From a virus, in the IMG/VR virus record IMGVR_UViG_3300002917_000005, positions 1 through 35,522 of that record: a DNA stretch of 35,522 nt. One strand, given 5' to 3'. Under the pieces are notes generated by a model that was not told where the DNA came from, ran no database searches, and worked only from the letters and a program-made list of their open reading frames with translations. Shown here piece by piece: positions 8,351 through 15,127 of this stretch. The translations under genes and the position numbers were made by a program. Each line of letters starts with the position of its first letter. The stretch's first letter is position 1.

Positions 8351-8677
8351 TCACCGGAATCCCCGGCCAACCCAAACCAGCGCGAAGAATGCCAGGACGG
8401 CCCCGACCGGCACCCCAATGCCGGCAGCAACAAAGGCGACCACTAAATTGCGCGCCTCTTCCTGCGACATAGAGGGCTCGTCGTCAAAGCAGTCGAAGGG
8501 GTTTTTTTTCTTATACGCTTCGGGGTCGGCGAAACAGGCTGCGTCTCGCTGCTCTGATCCTACGGAGTGCCACAGGGCTGGGCCGGCCGTCGTCAGGTCG
8601 AAAACAACGCCCGCAAAAGCCACCCACAAAATTGACGCCAGCAGCCACAGTCGTAGGAGGCCGCGCCGCCAGTTCAC
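8351..8677 (-). CDS. Small two-TM membrane protein
   Basis: 108 aa from GTG 8677, with AGG-containing purines not clear upstream. TM1 lies at residues 7-27 (LLRLWLLASILWVAFAGVVF) and TM2 near residues 78-104. Between them is a roughly 50-residue periplasmic-type loop containing Cys residues (DAACFADPEAY, FDCFDDEPS). It belongs to the minus-strand moron group. Function unknown; a membrane role in the lysogen is likely. Confidence 0.55.
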   Translation of the reverse strand: MNWRRGLLRLWLLASILWVAFAGVVFDLTTAGPALWHSVGSEQRDAACFADPEAYKKKNPFDCFDDEPSMSQEEARNLVVAFVAAGIGVPVGAVLAFFALVWVGRGFR

Positions 8678-8739
8678 GGCCGCGCCCGGTATTCTGCCAC
8701 GGAATGATCATCCCTGACGTTGTTGAGCATTTCCCGGCT

Positions 8740-9216
8740 TTAACGGGTACGGATGGTCCCCGCAGCCCCGCAATTATAGTCAGCCGAAATCGGGAAACGG
8801 TAGCAATCGATAGAGCCGCCGCCGTCGGGCTGAATAGTTAGAATTTGCGGCGGCTCCGGGGCTGGCGTCGGCGCGGCCGGCACGGGCACATAAACAGGGT
8901 ATGGCATGGGGACTGGCACCACTCTGGCTGCGGCCGGGGGCGGAGGCGGGAAAAGACAGGCGTTCGCACGGCGATAATTTGGTGACTGCGGCAGGAGATC
9001 GTTGTTGGTGAGGCCGCAGGCGGCGAGCTGTCGCTCGCCATCGCAGCTCGACATGATCGCCCGCAGCTGATCCTGGGTGCAGGGCGGCATGTTGGGCCCG
9101 CAAAGCCCCTGGATGACGAGCCCGACATCGCGGCAGACCGTCATCTCGATTGCGGTCGCGGCGGGCGAGAGCAGGGCGAGAAGCCCAGCGTAGAGAGTGA
9201 CGGCGGCGGTGCGCAT
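8740..9216 (-). CDS. Secreted Cys- and Pro-rich protein
   Basis: 158 aa from ATG 9216 with a strong GGAGGA ribosome site. It has a clear signal peptide (MRTAAVTLYAGLLALLSPA, then ATA). The mature part has many Cys (VCRDVGLVIQGLCGPNMPPC, SSCDGERQLAACGL), suggesting disulfides. A Pro-rich segment follows (VVPVPMPYPVYVPVP), and the C-terminus has two further Cys. It would be periplasmic or surface located. It is the moron gene closest to the XRE-type regulator, transcribed in the same direction 52 bases downstream of it. Function unknown. Confidence 0.65.
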   Translation of the reverse strand: MRTAAVTLYAGLLALLSPAATAIEMTVCRDVGLVIQGLCGPNMPPCTQDQLRAIMSSCDGERQLAACGLTNNDLLPQSPNYRRANACLFPPPPPAAARVVPVPMPYPVYVPVPAAPTPAPEPPQILTIQPDGGGSIDCYRFPISADYNCGAAGTIRTR

Positions 9217-9267
9217 ACTGTCCTCCCTAGTTGCGAAATTGAGGATAGCGCACCGGCAGCGGCATAT

Positions 9268-9510
9268 CTAGCGACGTCTGATTACAACCATCTTGCGCTT
9301 CTCCGTTTTTTCGATGAGATCACAGAAGCGGCTGACCATCGGCGAGATGGACCGCGTGCCCTGTTCCCACTGTCGCACCGCGTAGATGCTCACGCCTAGG
9401 CGATCAGCCGCCTCCGACTGCAGCCAGCCCATACGCTGGCGCCACGCGCGAAATTGTTTCCCCGTTCCAATGACTTCCGCCACGCGGCCCCCCAGTTTGT
9501 GCCACCACAA
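9268..9510 (-). CDS. XRE-family HTH regulator (candidate lysogeny switch protein)
   Basis: 80 aa from TTG 9510; a GTG at 9480 is a possible shorter start. Residues about 20-66 form a Cro/CI-type helix-turn-helix (QFRAWRQRMGWLQSEAADRL, then GVSIYAVRQWEQGTRSISP), with the recognition helix near SIYAVRQWE. It lacks a dimerisation or peptidase domain, so it is Cro-sized rather than CI-sized. It faces a 58-aa + gene across a region with three GTCATTGAC repeats, which are the obvious candidate operators. It is the best candidate in the window for the lysis-lysogeny regulator. That role is inferred from family and context. Confidence 0.75.
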   Translation of the reverse strand: MWWHKLGGRVAEVIGTGKQFRAWRQRMGWLQSEAADRLGVSIYAVRQWEQGTRSISPMVSRFCDLIEKTEKRKMVVIRRR

Positions 9511-9589
9511 TTCACCCTGCTTGATGATGGATTGTTACGCAATACGGAGGGGTGGGGCTGGCCGCGCGGTTTGGGCGTGGCCCTGCTGT

Positions 9590-9647
9590 GTCATTGACCC
9601 GGTGAGTCATTGACACAGTAGGTCATTGACCTATACGATTTTCGTAA
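9590..9647 (+). promoter_or_regulatory. Promoter with three 16-bp-spaced operator repeats
   Basis: GTCATTGAC occurs at 9590-9598, 9606-9614 and 9622-9630. Each is a near-perfect palindrome (GTCA-T-TGAC) and they repeat every 16 bases. A sigma70-like promoter is embedded in them: TTGACA at 9610-9615, 16 bases, then TATACG at 9632-9637. TACGA-TTT-TCGTA follows at 9634-9646, the element shared with 5093-5107. The arrangement would let a repressor at the third repeat, in the spacer, block the 58-aa gene. The XRE protein encoded divergently is the likely ligand. Confidence 0.7.
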
Positions 9648-9686
9648 GGTTGCTCGGCTCAACTCTTTTCAGGGGAGTTCACGCGC

Positions 9687-9863
9687 ATGGCCAGCGAACG
9701 CGTTTTTCGGTCGTCAGTCATCTCCACGACCGATATCAAGATCGCCGACGAAATTTTAGACGCCGCGATTCACCGCCGTCGGACCCTGGAGATCGACGAG
9801 CGGGAATTCCTGCACCGCTATGCGAGCTGGCTCCTTGAGCGGGAGGAGCAATTCGAGAGCTAG
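9687..9863 (+). CDS. Small protein (58 aa) behind the operator region
   Basis: ATG 9687 with AGGGGAG 8-14 bases upstream, ending at TAG 9863. The product starts MASERVFRSSVISTTDIKIA and is rich in charged residues, with a predicted long helix (EFLHRYASWLLEREEQFES). It is the only gene reading rightward from the operator-bearing promoter at 9590-9637, so it may be an early or anti-repressor-type protein. No known family recognised. Sequence after its stop appears to be insertion-sequence remnant, so a longer operon here may have been lost. Confidence 0.6.
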   Translation: MASERVFRSSVISTTDIKIADEILDAAIHRRRTLEIDEREFLHRYASWLLEREEQFES

Positions 9864-9929
9864 GGGAAGCGGGAGCCGGCCGCCCGGTGCGAGCCCGCGC
9901 GACGCCGCCGGCATAAGCGGGTCAAGGCT

Positions 9930-10289
9930 TCATCAACCTGAGAAATGCCTGCGCGGCACCGATGATCCAATCCTGCTCGGCGCGGATTTGACGGCGGAGT
10001 TTGTGACGCTCCGCTTGCGGTTGATCAAGATTGCGGCCCGCGTGGTCGAGGGCACCGCCCGCATCCGCGTCTTAGCTGGACGCTTTGCCGCCTCGGGACC
10101 ATGAACCCCGGGGCGTTGTCGCCCTGCCGAGCCCATTCCGCAACTTCCAACCACGACACAATCAGAACTGAAATCGGCGTCAAACCCGGCGCCACAAACC
10201 AACGCGCTTGCAGCGCTATGAGGTGCCGGCGCGCGTCACATTGCGCTCCCGTGGTGAATAGATGCGGCTAAGTGAATAGATGCGGCTAA
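9930..10289 (+). pseudogene. IS1380-family-like transposase C-terminal remnant and element end
   Basis: An open frame ending at TGA 10104 finishes with FVTLRLRLIKIAARVVEGTA then RIRVLAGRFAASGP. This resembles the conserved C-terminus of IS1380-type (DDE group 1) transposases, with the stretch between RIRV and LAGR apparently deleted. The DDE catalytic domain is absent. The roughly 150 bases after the stop, ending in GTGAATAGATGCGGCTAAG, look like the element's right end, and that end is present twice in tandem. The remnant lies just left of the att site. The family call is from memory of the motif. Confidence 0.5.
10254..10289 (+). repeat. 18-bp tandem duplication left of att
   Basis: GTGAATAGATGCGGCTAA occurs twice without a gap (10254-10271 and 10272-10289). 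It may be a duplicated insertion-sequence end or a pair of recombinase/Xis arm sites about 145 bases from the att core. The exact identity of the copies suggests recent duplication or selection. Confidence 0.75.
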
Positions 10290-10432
10290 GCTGCCTCTAT
10301 TCTAGCTCTAACCGCGTCGACATCCAGATCGGTCCCTCTCGTGGTTTGTCGCTTGTACCGGACCACAAAAACGCGCCCCGTTTATCAAACCTAAGACCCA
10401 AAATACAGGTCTAAATCATTGATAAATAACGC

Positions 10433-10479
10433 GTCTGGGGGACTGGGGGTCGCGGGTTCAAATCCCGCCGCTCCGACCA
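10433..10479 (+). other. attP: Phage attachment site core: 3' half of tRNA-Pro(GGG)
   Basis: Bases 10433-10479 fold as the 3' part of a tRNA. They read as anticodon loop CTGGGGG (anticodon GGG), 3' anticodon stem ACTGG, variable loop GGGTC, T-stem GCGGG / loop TTCAAAT / CCCGC, acceptor CGCTCCG, discriminator A and CCA. A C1-G72 tRNA ending CCGACCA is characteristic of tRNA-Pro. Upstream of 10433 pairing with the 5' anticodon stem is lost, and no 5' half is present, so this is not a gene. The integrase starts 113 bases downstream. A single copy in a window that closes on itself points to attP. Confidence 0.8.
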
Positions 10480-10526
10480 CTTGAAAAACCTCACAAATTC
10501 TGCGATATCCTCGGTCTCGAAAGAGC

Positions 10527-10581
10527 GATTTTTTCCAGTTTCTTTCCGGAAAAAACCGGTTTCTTTCCAGATTTTTTCCAG
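10527..10581 (+). repeat. Paired direct repeats in the integrase leader
   Basis: GATTTTTTCCAG at 10527-10538 is repeated at 10570-10581. Between them TTTCTTTCC occurs at 10539-10547 and 10560-10568, around the palindrome CCGGAAAAAACCGG-like segment. The set lies between the att core and the integrase start and could be arm-type integrase sites or an operator over the int promoter. Confidence 0.6.
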
Positions 10582-10592
10582 GGGAGATTCGC

Positions 10593-12128
10593 ATGGCCGA
10601 TGGTGGTCTTCAGCGGGCGCAAATCAAGCCGCTCCAGCTCGACGGCGTGAAGGTCATCACCTCGCGCTACAAGGGCGCGGTGAAGTTCTACTACCGGCAC
10701 GTCGCGACCAAGACGCAGCTCGGCAGCAGCGACGATCATGAGGCGGTGCAGATCGCACACGACGCTCTGGCCAAGCAGATGCCGGTCATCGACCGCGGCC
10801 GGGCGGGCACCTTCGATCAGATCGTGCGCGACTACTATGCCAGCAGCCAGTTCCTGGAGCGCTGCGACGAGAGCACGCGCGGGTATCATCGCGAGCACCT
10901 GGAGCCGTTGCGCGAGCACTTCGGCCAAACCGGCTGGCATGACCTGACGGCCAAGGCGCTGGAGGACTATCTCAAGACGCTGATCCCCCTGCCGGACACC
11001 CGCTACAAGCGGCTGAAGGCGATGCGCCTGGTCCTGAACTGGGCGGTCGAGCGGCCCAAGGAATACGGGCTGACCTTCAGCGTCGCCGATCAGGTGTTCG
11101 TTCCGAAGCCGCCGCCGCGCACGGCGCGGTGGACGGTGGCGAAGCGCAAGACGATGTACGACGGGCTGCCGGAAGCCGAGCGTCCGGCGCTCTACAAGTC
11201 GGTGGCGGAGCGCAACCGCCAGAAAAAGCATCTCCGCGACGCGCTGCGCGACCTGGGCGTCATCGGCGACGACAAGCCCCGCATCGATTACGATATGACG
11301 ATCGAGGAGCTGGACGCCCTGTACCGCAGCAAATGCGCCGAACTCGGACACGCGCAGCAGAAGATTTTCGACGGGCTGACCCTTCACCAGCGGGCCAAGC
11401 TGTATCCGGCCGCGCTGTTCACCGACGAGGACCGCCGCCGGGCCGACCAGCGCGGCCTCTACATGCGCATCGCGAGCCTCCTGGCCTACTACCTGGCCCA
11501 GCGCCGGGGCGATCTTCTCGACCTGGCGCGCTCGCAAAATATCGCCCTCGCGGCCGGCGGGGCGCCCGACACGTACCTGTTCCAGGCGAATGACATGCGC
11601 GGCCGGCAATGGGTGTTCGCGCATATCGTGCAGAACAAAACCGGCGCCGTCGTCGAGATCCCGCTGCACCCGAAGCTCGAGGCGGCGCTGCGTGAGCATG
11701 TCTGGCGCGGCGACTATCTCCTGTCGTCGCCGGCCGGCGATCACTGGGACGAGCACAATTTCTCGCAGTGCTGGCGAGAGGAATGTGAGCTGCTCGGCAT
11801 CGAGGACGTGACCCTCCACGACCTGCGCCGTACCATCCGCAGCGATCTCGCCGAGGCCGCCTGCACAGACGAGGAAATCTGCGCCATCACGGGGCACAAA
11901 ATCGCCAGCATCAACAACAACGACATGGCTGACATCTACACGGTCCGAAACCGCGAGATGGCCATTAACGCGCTCGAAAAGCTGATCGCCTGGGAGGCGA
12001 AGGTCGAGGAGTTCGCGCTGCGGCGCGAAGCCCTGGGAATCACCGGCGATGAAGTGGGTGACGTCGATTTTCTGCGCCAGCCCAAGTTGCTGCCGGCGCC
12101 GAAGAAGAAAAAGCGCGGCACCGCCTAG
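10593..12128 (+). CDS. int: Tyrosine-type site-specific integrase
   Basis: 511 aa from ATG 10593, preceded by GGGGAG. Catalytic residues of the lambda-Int family are visible: Arg304 in LAQRRGDLLDL, His409 and Arg412 in LHDLRRT, His435 in ITGHK and the nucleophile Tyr449 in DIYTVRN. Residues about 70-150 form the SAM-like core-binding domain (TFDQIVRDYYASSQFLERCD). Between this and the catalytic core is an unusually long charged region of about 120 residues (175-290). The enzyme should recombine the tRNA-Pro att core just upstream with the host gene. A convergent Xis-like gene overlaps its stop by four bases. Confidence 0.93.
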   Translation: MADGGLQRAQIKPLQLDGVKVITSRYKGAVKFYYRHVATKTQLGSSDDHEAVQIAHDALAKQMPVIDRGRAGTFDQIVRDYYASSQFLERCDESTRGYHREHLEPLREHFGQTGWHDLTAKALEDYLKTLIPLPDTRYKRLKAMRLVLNWAVERPKEYGLTFSVADQVFVPKPPPRTARWTVAKRKTMYDGLPEAERPALYKSVAERNRQKKHLRDALRDLGVIGDDKPRIDYDMTIEELDALYRSKCAELGHAQQKIFDGLTLHQRAKLYPAALFTDEDRRRADQRGLYMRIASLLAYYLAQRRGDLLDLARSQNIALAAGGAPDTYLFQANDMRGRQWVFAHIVQNKTGAVVEIPLHPKLEAALREHVWRGDYLLSSPAGDHWDEHNFSQCWREECELLGIEDVTLHDLRRTIRSDLAEAACTDEEICAITGHKIASINNNDMADIYTVRNREMAINALEKLIAWEAKVEEFALRREALGITGDEVGDVDFLRQPKLLPAPKKKKRGTA

Positions 12129-12427
12129 GACACCAGCGGCGGCAGGCCCTTTTTCGCCAGCCGTCGGTTCAACCTCGCGATGACTTCCCGGCGCTTGTCC
12201 AAGGCGTTGGGAGCTGCAGCGGGTGCCTCCGGTTGCGTGTGGCCGAAGATCCGGCGGTAGGCGTTCCGCAGATCGCCCAGCAGAAACTGTGTCGGTGCGC
12301 GGTTGGAACCGCCGAATCGCTTCTCGGTCACATGCGGCCTGATATGCCGGTTAAACTGCGCCCGCGTCATCTTGCAGAACGCGCAGGCTTCCGCCAGCGT
12401 CAGCGGCGTGACGTCGTCGTCGCTCAA
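12125..12427 (-). CDS. Excisionase-like HTH protein
   Basis: 100 aa from TTG 12427, which overlaps the upstream stop (TTGA) and has a strong GGAAGGAAG ribosome site. Residues 8-60 (TLAEACAFCKMTRAQFNRHI, then GDLRNAYRRIFG) look like a winged or MerR/Xis-type helix-turn-helix with TLAEA at the first helix. The tail is Ala/Pro-rich and ends in a basic helix (EVIARLNRRLAKKG). Its position, convergent with and touching the integrase, suits an excisionase or recombination directionality factor. The role is inferred; a general regulator is possible. Confidence 0.55.
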   Translation of the reverse strand: MSDDDVTPLTLAEACAFCKMTRAQFNRHIRPHVTEKRFGGSNRAPTQFLLGDLRNAYRRIFGHTQPEAPAAAPNALDKRREVIARLNRRLAKKGLPPLVS

Positions 12428-13116
12428 AATTCTTCCTTCCGGGGTGGCTCAACATAGGGCCTCACGATCGCTGCGATCCGCGTCCGGTCCTCAGCGCTCA
12501 CGCCCAGCTTGGTCAGATACTCGTCCAACCGACGCCTCCACGAGTGGAGATCAGGCACAGGGGGCTTGTTCCGCCGCGCGAACGCCGTGTAGAGCGGCGC
12601 GTAGCCGTGTTTGCGCAGCAGCTCGCCCGCGTGATCCGGATCGCCATGCGCCATCGCCGCAGCTTGGTCGATGGCGCCGGCAAATTTAGTCAACCGCTGC
12701 CCGAGGCGGCGCATGATGTCGCGGCGTGATCCCTTGGCGGCCGAGAACACCATCGCCTTGGTGATGACGTGGTAGCGGGACTTGGCCCCCGCATGGGGCT
12801 TCACGCCCTGTTCATTGAGCCACTTTAGCCGCCGATCGGCGTGCCGATCCGCGATGACGCAGAACCTTGCCAGCGTGGCGAGGGCGTTCCGTTCGTCGTC
12901 CTCGGTCGCCGCGAGTGCGCCGGTCCACTCGGCGTCGAAGTGTCGGAAGGCTAGTCGGGCATCGTGGTACGCCTGGCCGAACTCGTCCGCCGATTTTGTC
13001 GCCGAGTGCGACAAACCGGGTTTCTCGTCGGCTTTGCTGATCGCCACAGTTTGATTGGCCATCGTTTGCGGGACCATCGCGGACTTGATCGGCACCACGA
13101 TTCGATCGCGAGCCAT
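12424..13116 (-). CDS. Hypothetical protein, 230 aa
   Basis: Start ATG 13116 is chosen for the GGAAGGAG site seven to fourteen bases upstream; the same frame stays open to 13536 but without gene-like composition. The protein is helical and charged. A region near residues 35-90 (DEFGQAYHDARLAFRHFDAE, ERNALATLARFCVIADRHAD) is followed by a basic segment (GSRRDIMRRLGQRLTKFAGA) and a C-terminal block (PDLHSWRRRLDEYLTKLG). No named domain recognised. It is translationally coupled to the Xis-like gene, so it may take part in excision or early regulation. Confidence 0.6.
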   Translation of the reverse strand: MARDRIVVPIKSAMVPQTMANQTVAISKADEKPGLSHSATKSADEFGQAYHDARLAFRHFDAEWTGALAATEDDERNALATLARFCVIADRHADRRLKWLNEQGVKPHAGAKSRYHVITKAMVFSAAKGSRRDIMRRLGQRLTKFAGAIDQAAAMAHGDPDHAGELLRKHGYAPLYTAFARRNKPPVPDLHSWRRRLDEYLTKLGVSAEDRTRIAAIVRPYVEPPRKEEF

Positions 13117-13318
13117 CGCGGACTCCTTCCGTCGAGCGCGTGGCATGCAGCCGCGTGCTCGCAGGAAAATGCAAGTATGGGAGGAGGCCGAGGCTCGCTT
13201 TTGTTCTGGGCTCTGACCCGATGAGGGTTCTGGCCGCTGACGGGCGCGAGAAAACCGCGACGCTCGGCTATCGGAGAAAAAATAACGCCGATGCGGTCTC
13301 GCGGGCAAATGGAAAATG

Positions 13319-13347
13319 TTGACAGTCCGGGGCGACAGCGCCGATAC
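13319..13347 (+). promoter_or_regulatory. Possible promoter for the HTH/zinc-ribbon gene
   Basis: TTGACA at 13319-13324, 17 bases, then CGATAC at 13342-13347. The -35 is consensus and the -10 is weak. A start near 13354 would make the following ATG (13358) almost leaderless. The divergent minus-strand gene starts at 13116; about 240 bases between the two hold no convincing gene. Confidence 0.35.
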
Positions 13348-13357
13348 CGGAAACATC

Positions 13358-13897
13358 ATGACCGATGATCTCACCGACCTCGACGCTCGCAATGAAGTCA
13401 TCATCAAGCTGCGCAACGACGGCGCCCTCCTAAGGCCGCTCGGCGCAGCGTTCGGTCTGTCGCACGAGAGAGTCAGGACGATCGCGTTCGCCGGCGGAGC
13501 GGAAACGGCCGGCGCGCTCGCAGATAAATACCGCACCGCAGAATGGACCTGCCCGCGGTGCGGCGAGACTTACCGGGGGTCGCCGGGGCTGATCGCCAAG
13601 TTGGCGCGGCGACGGCACTGTTCACGAGGCTGCCGCGCCCAGCACCGGCTCCGGATCGGCGCCGACGTTGTGACGCGGCGGCTTGCCGGCGCACGCTGGA
13701 TGGATATCAGGGAGAGCCTCGACGGCAAGCGGCGACGGGACTACAACCGGCTAAGCACACTGGCGAAACAATACCTCGACAATGTCGGCGCGTCTCCCGA
13801 GGTCCGGGGACAAGTGTTTCCCGGCCGGCACGAGCATGACGGGGTCACGAAAACGCGCATGCGTCAGGCGTGGGCTCGGCGACGGGCTCGGCCTTGA
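13358..13897 (+). CDS. Sigma-region-4-like HTH protein with zinc ribbon
   Basis: 179 aa from ATG 13358. Residues 12-42 (NEVIIKLRNDGALLRPLGAA, then FGLSHERVRTIA) match the -35-recognition helix-turn-helix of sigma70 region 4 (FGxSxERVRxI). A zinc-binding pattern follows: Cys65-x2-Cys68 and Cys88-x3-Cys92 in CPRCGETY...HCSRGC. The C-terminus is basic (GKRRRDYNRLSTLAKQYLDN, ARRRARP). This suggests a DNA-binding regulator that may act near RNA polymerase; it is too short to be a full sigma factor. Its 3' end overlaps the convergent gene by 34 bases. Confidence 0.6.
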   Translation: MTDDLTDLDARNEVIIKLRNDGALLRPLGAAFGLSHERVRTIAFAGGAETAGALADKYRTAEWTCPRCGETYRGSPGLIAKLARRRHCSRGCRAQHRLRIGADVVTRRLAGARWMDIRESLDGKRRRDYNRLSTLAKQYLDNVGASPEVRGQVFPGRHEHDGVTKTRMRQAWARRRARP

Positions 13898-14574
13898 TTG
13901 ACTGGGCGCTTCCGGCTGTTGTGGGCAGTCCGACACCCGTCGCTGCAGAACTTCGAGTCCAGCCGACGGCCTGAGCCTGGTCCGACCCCGAAGATGGTCC
14001 CGCAATGCGGGCACTCCTTCTTCTGGTCCATGCGGTCGCCCGCCAGTGCAAGTTGAAGCCAAAGCGCGTCCACGAGGGATCTGGGCGACAGCTTGACCCG
14101 CATGCCGTGGCCATGAGGCAGAGCTTCGATCAGCGCCCCACACGCGTTTAGCTTGACGCCGCCGTCCTTAAAGAGCATGGCGAGCATTTGATGATCGTTT
14201 GCGTGCAAGAGCACAAAACGCATCTGAGATGCCTGCTCGAGAATCTCTCTCAGATCTTCTCCGGGGGCGCCACCCCGACCCAATCGCGTTAGCGGGCCAT
14301 ACTGTGAAGCAAAATCGATGGCCTGGGGGACAGTCTTGACCGCCGAGAAGACCCGATAGAGTAGGGGGGACTCGTCCAGAGGACGGCAGGGTAGCCATCG
14401 TCCTCGACCAACAGGGCGAGTTTCCTGCTCCAGCACGACATCACCGCCGAGGTTCATCATTTCGCGAACAGGGCGCGGCAGATGGAAGCCCTTCTCGGGG
14501 CGCTCCCATTGAAAATCGATCTTCGGTCCAATTCCATTTCCCGACAGATGTTTTGGCTTGTGACGGATAACCAT
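13864..14574 (-). CDS. C-terminal zinc-finger protein, 236 aa
   Basis: Start ATG 14574 with GAGGAAA upstream; the frame remains open to 14745 but lacks a better site. The C-terminus carries Cys188-x2-Cys191 and Cys210-x3-Cys214 (ECPHCGTIFG, KFCSDGCRTAHNSRKR). This closely resembles the CGNR-type zinc finger of chromosomal regulators. The central part is helical with LLHANDHQMLAMLF and SPRSLVDALWLQLALAG. CGNR proteins bind DNA through this finger, so a regulator is the best guess. It is divergent from the GapR-like gene and overlaps the HTH/zinc-ribbon gene tail-to-tail. Confidence 0.6.
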   Translation of the reverse strand: MVIRHKPKHLSGNGIGPKIDFQWERPEKGFHLPRPVREMMNLGGDVVLEQETRPVGRGRWLPCRPLDESPLLYRVFSAVKTVPQAIDFASQYGPLTRLGRGGAPGEDLREILEQASQMRFVLLHANDHQMLAMLFKDGGVKLNACGALIEALPHGHGMRVKLSPRSLVDALWLQLALAGDRMDQKKECPHCGTIFGVGPGSGRRLDSKFCSDGCRTAHNSRKRPVNQGRARRRAHA

Positions 14575-14671
14575 CGCAATTTCCTCGCGGGCCGTGACGG
14601 CTGCATCGCCTTGTGATGGATAAAAAACATGGGCGTTGCGCGGCGTGGTGCAAGGCCCCAGATGGTGGCGC

Positions 14672-15127
14672 ATGACCGAAAAAACAGCCGGATCGGCACC
14701 GGAGCGCCGCATGATGGACGAGTCCTCCGAGGCCAATCTCACCATCGATTTCGCGGAGGCCGCGAGCTGCTATCGCGAGCTGCTCGAACGCCAGCACGAC
14801 CTGGCCCTAGACCTCAAGGGTCTCGCGACCACGTGCAGAGTGAGCGGGATCGATGCGGCGGCGCTCAAGATGTGGATCAAGGCGCAGATCGCCGACGAAC
14901 GCGATGACGGGTCGCGCCGGGTCGAAAAGCTGGTCGCGCAGAGCCGTGATCGAGCGGGCTATGGCGAAAAACTGCGCGAGCTTGGAGTGATTCCAATCTC
15001 GACGAAAAATGTTTTTGCTCCTGGCGAATACGATCCCGAGACCGGTGAATACGACGCGTCGAGCACCGACGAAGATGACCGCAACCGCGAGCTTACTGAT
15101 TCCATTGGGGGGCGGGCGTCACGATGA
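14672..15127 (+). CDS. GapR/DUF2312-like protein
   Basis: 151 aa from ATG 14672; ATG 14711 or 14714 would be shorter alternatives near a weak CGGAG. Residues about 30-80 (SCYRELLERQHDLALDLKGL, then ATTCRVSGIDAAALKMWIKA) follow the helical pattern of DUF2312, the GapR family. GapR clamps overtwisted DNA in alphaproteobacteria; there the pattern is ERxxxLxxDIKxxxxxAKxxGFDxKALKxxI. The C-terminus is acidic (EYDPETGEYDASSTDEDD). A phage-borne GapR-like protein could act on DNA topology during replication or packaging. The match is a pattern by eye. The stop overlaps the next candidate start (ATGA). Confidence 0.5.
   Translation: MTEKTAGSAPERRMMDESSEANLTIDFAEAASCYRELLERQHDLALDLKGLATTCRVSGIDAAALKMWIKAQIADERDDGSRRVEKLVAQSRDRAGYGEKLRELGVIPISTKNVFAPGEYDPETGEYDASSTDEDDRNRELTDSIGGRASR

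Noticed and set aside
9933-10202. 89-codon minus-strand open frame
   Set aside because: Antisense to the transposase-like remnant and without features of a protein.
10433-10479. A functional tRNA gene
   Set aside because: Only the 3' half is present; there is no D-arm, 5' acceptor strand or 5' anticodon stem. It is an att core.
10491-11897. 468-codon open frame antisense to the integrase
   Set aside because: Complementary-frame shadow of a GC-rich gene; Arg/Val/Ala-rich with no domain. The integrase frame carries all catalytic residues.
12457-13200. Plus-strand open frames opposite the 230-aa gene
   Set aside because: Arg/Ser-rich shadow translations; the minus strand has a strong ribosome site and gene coupling.
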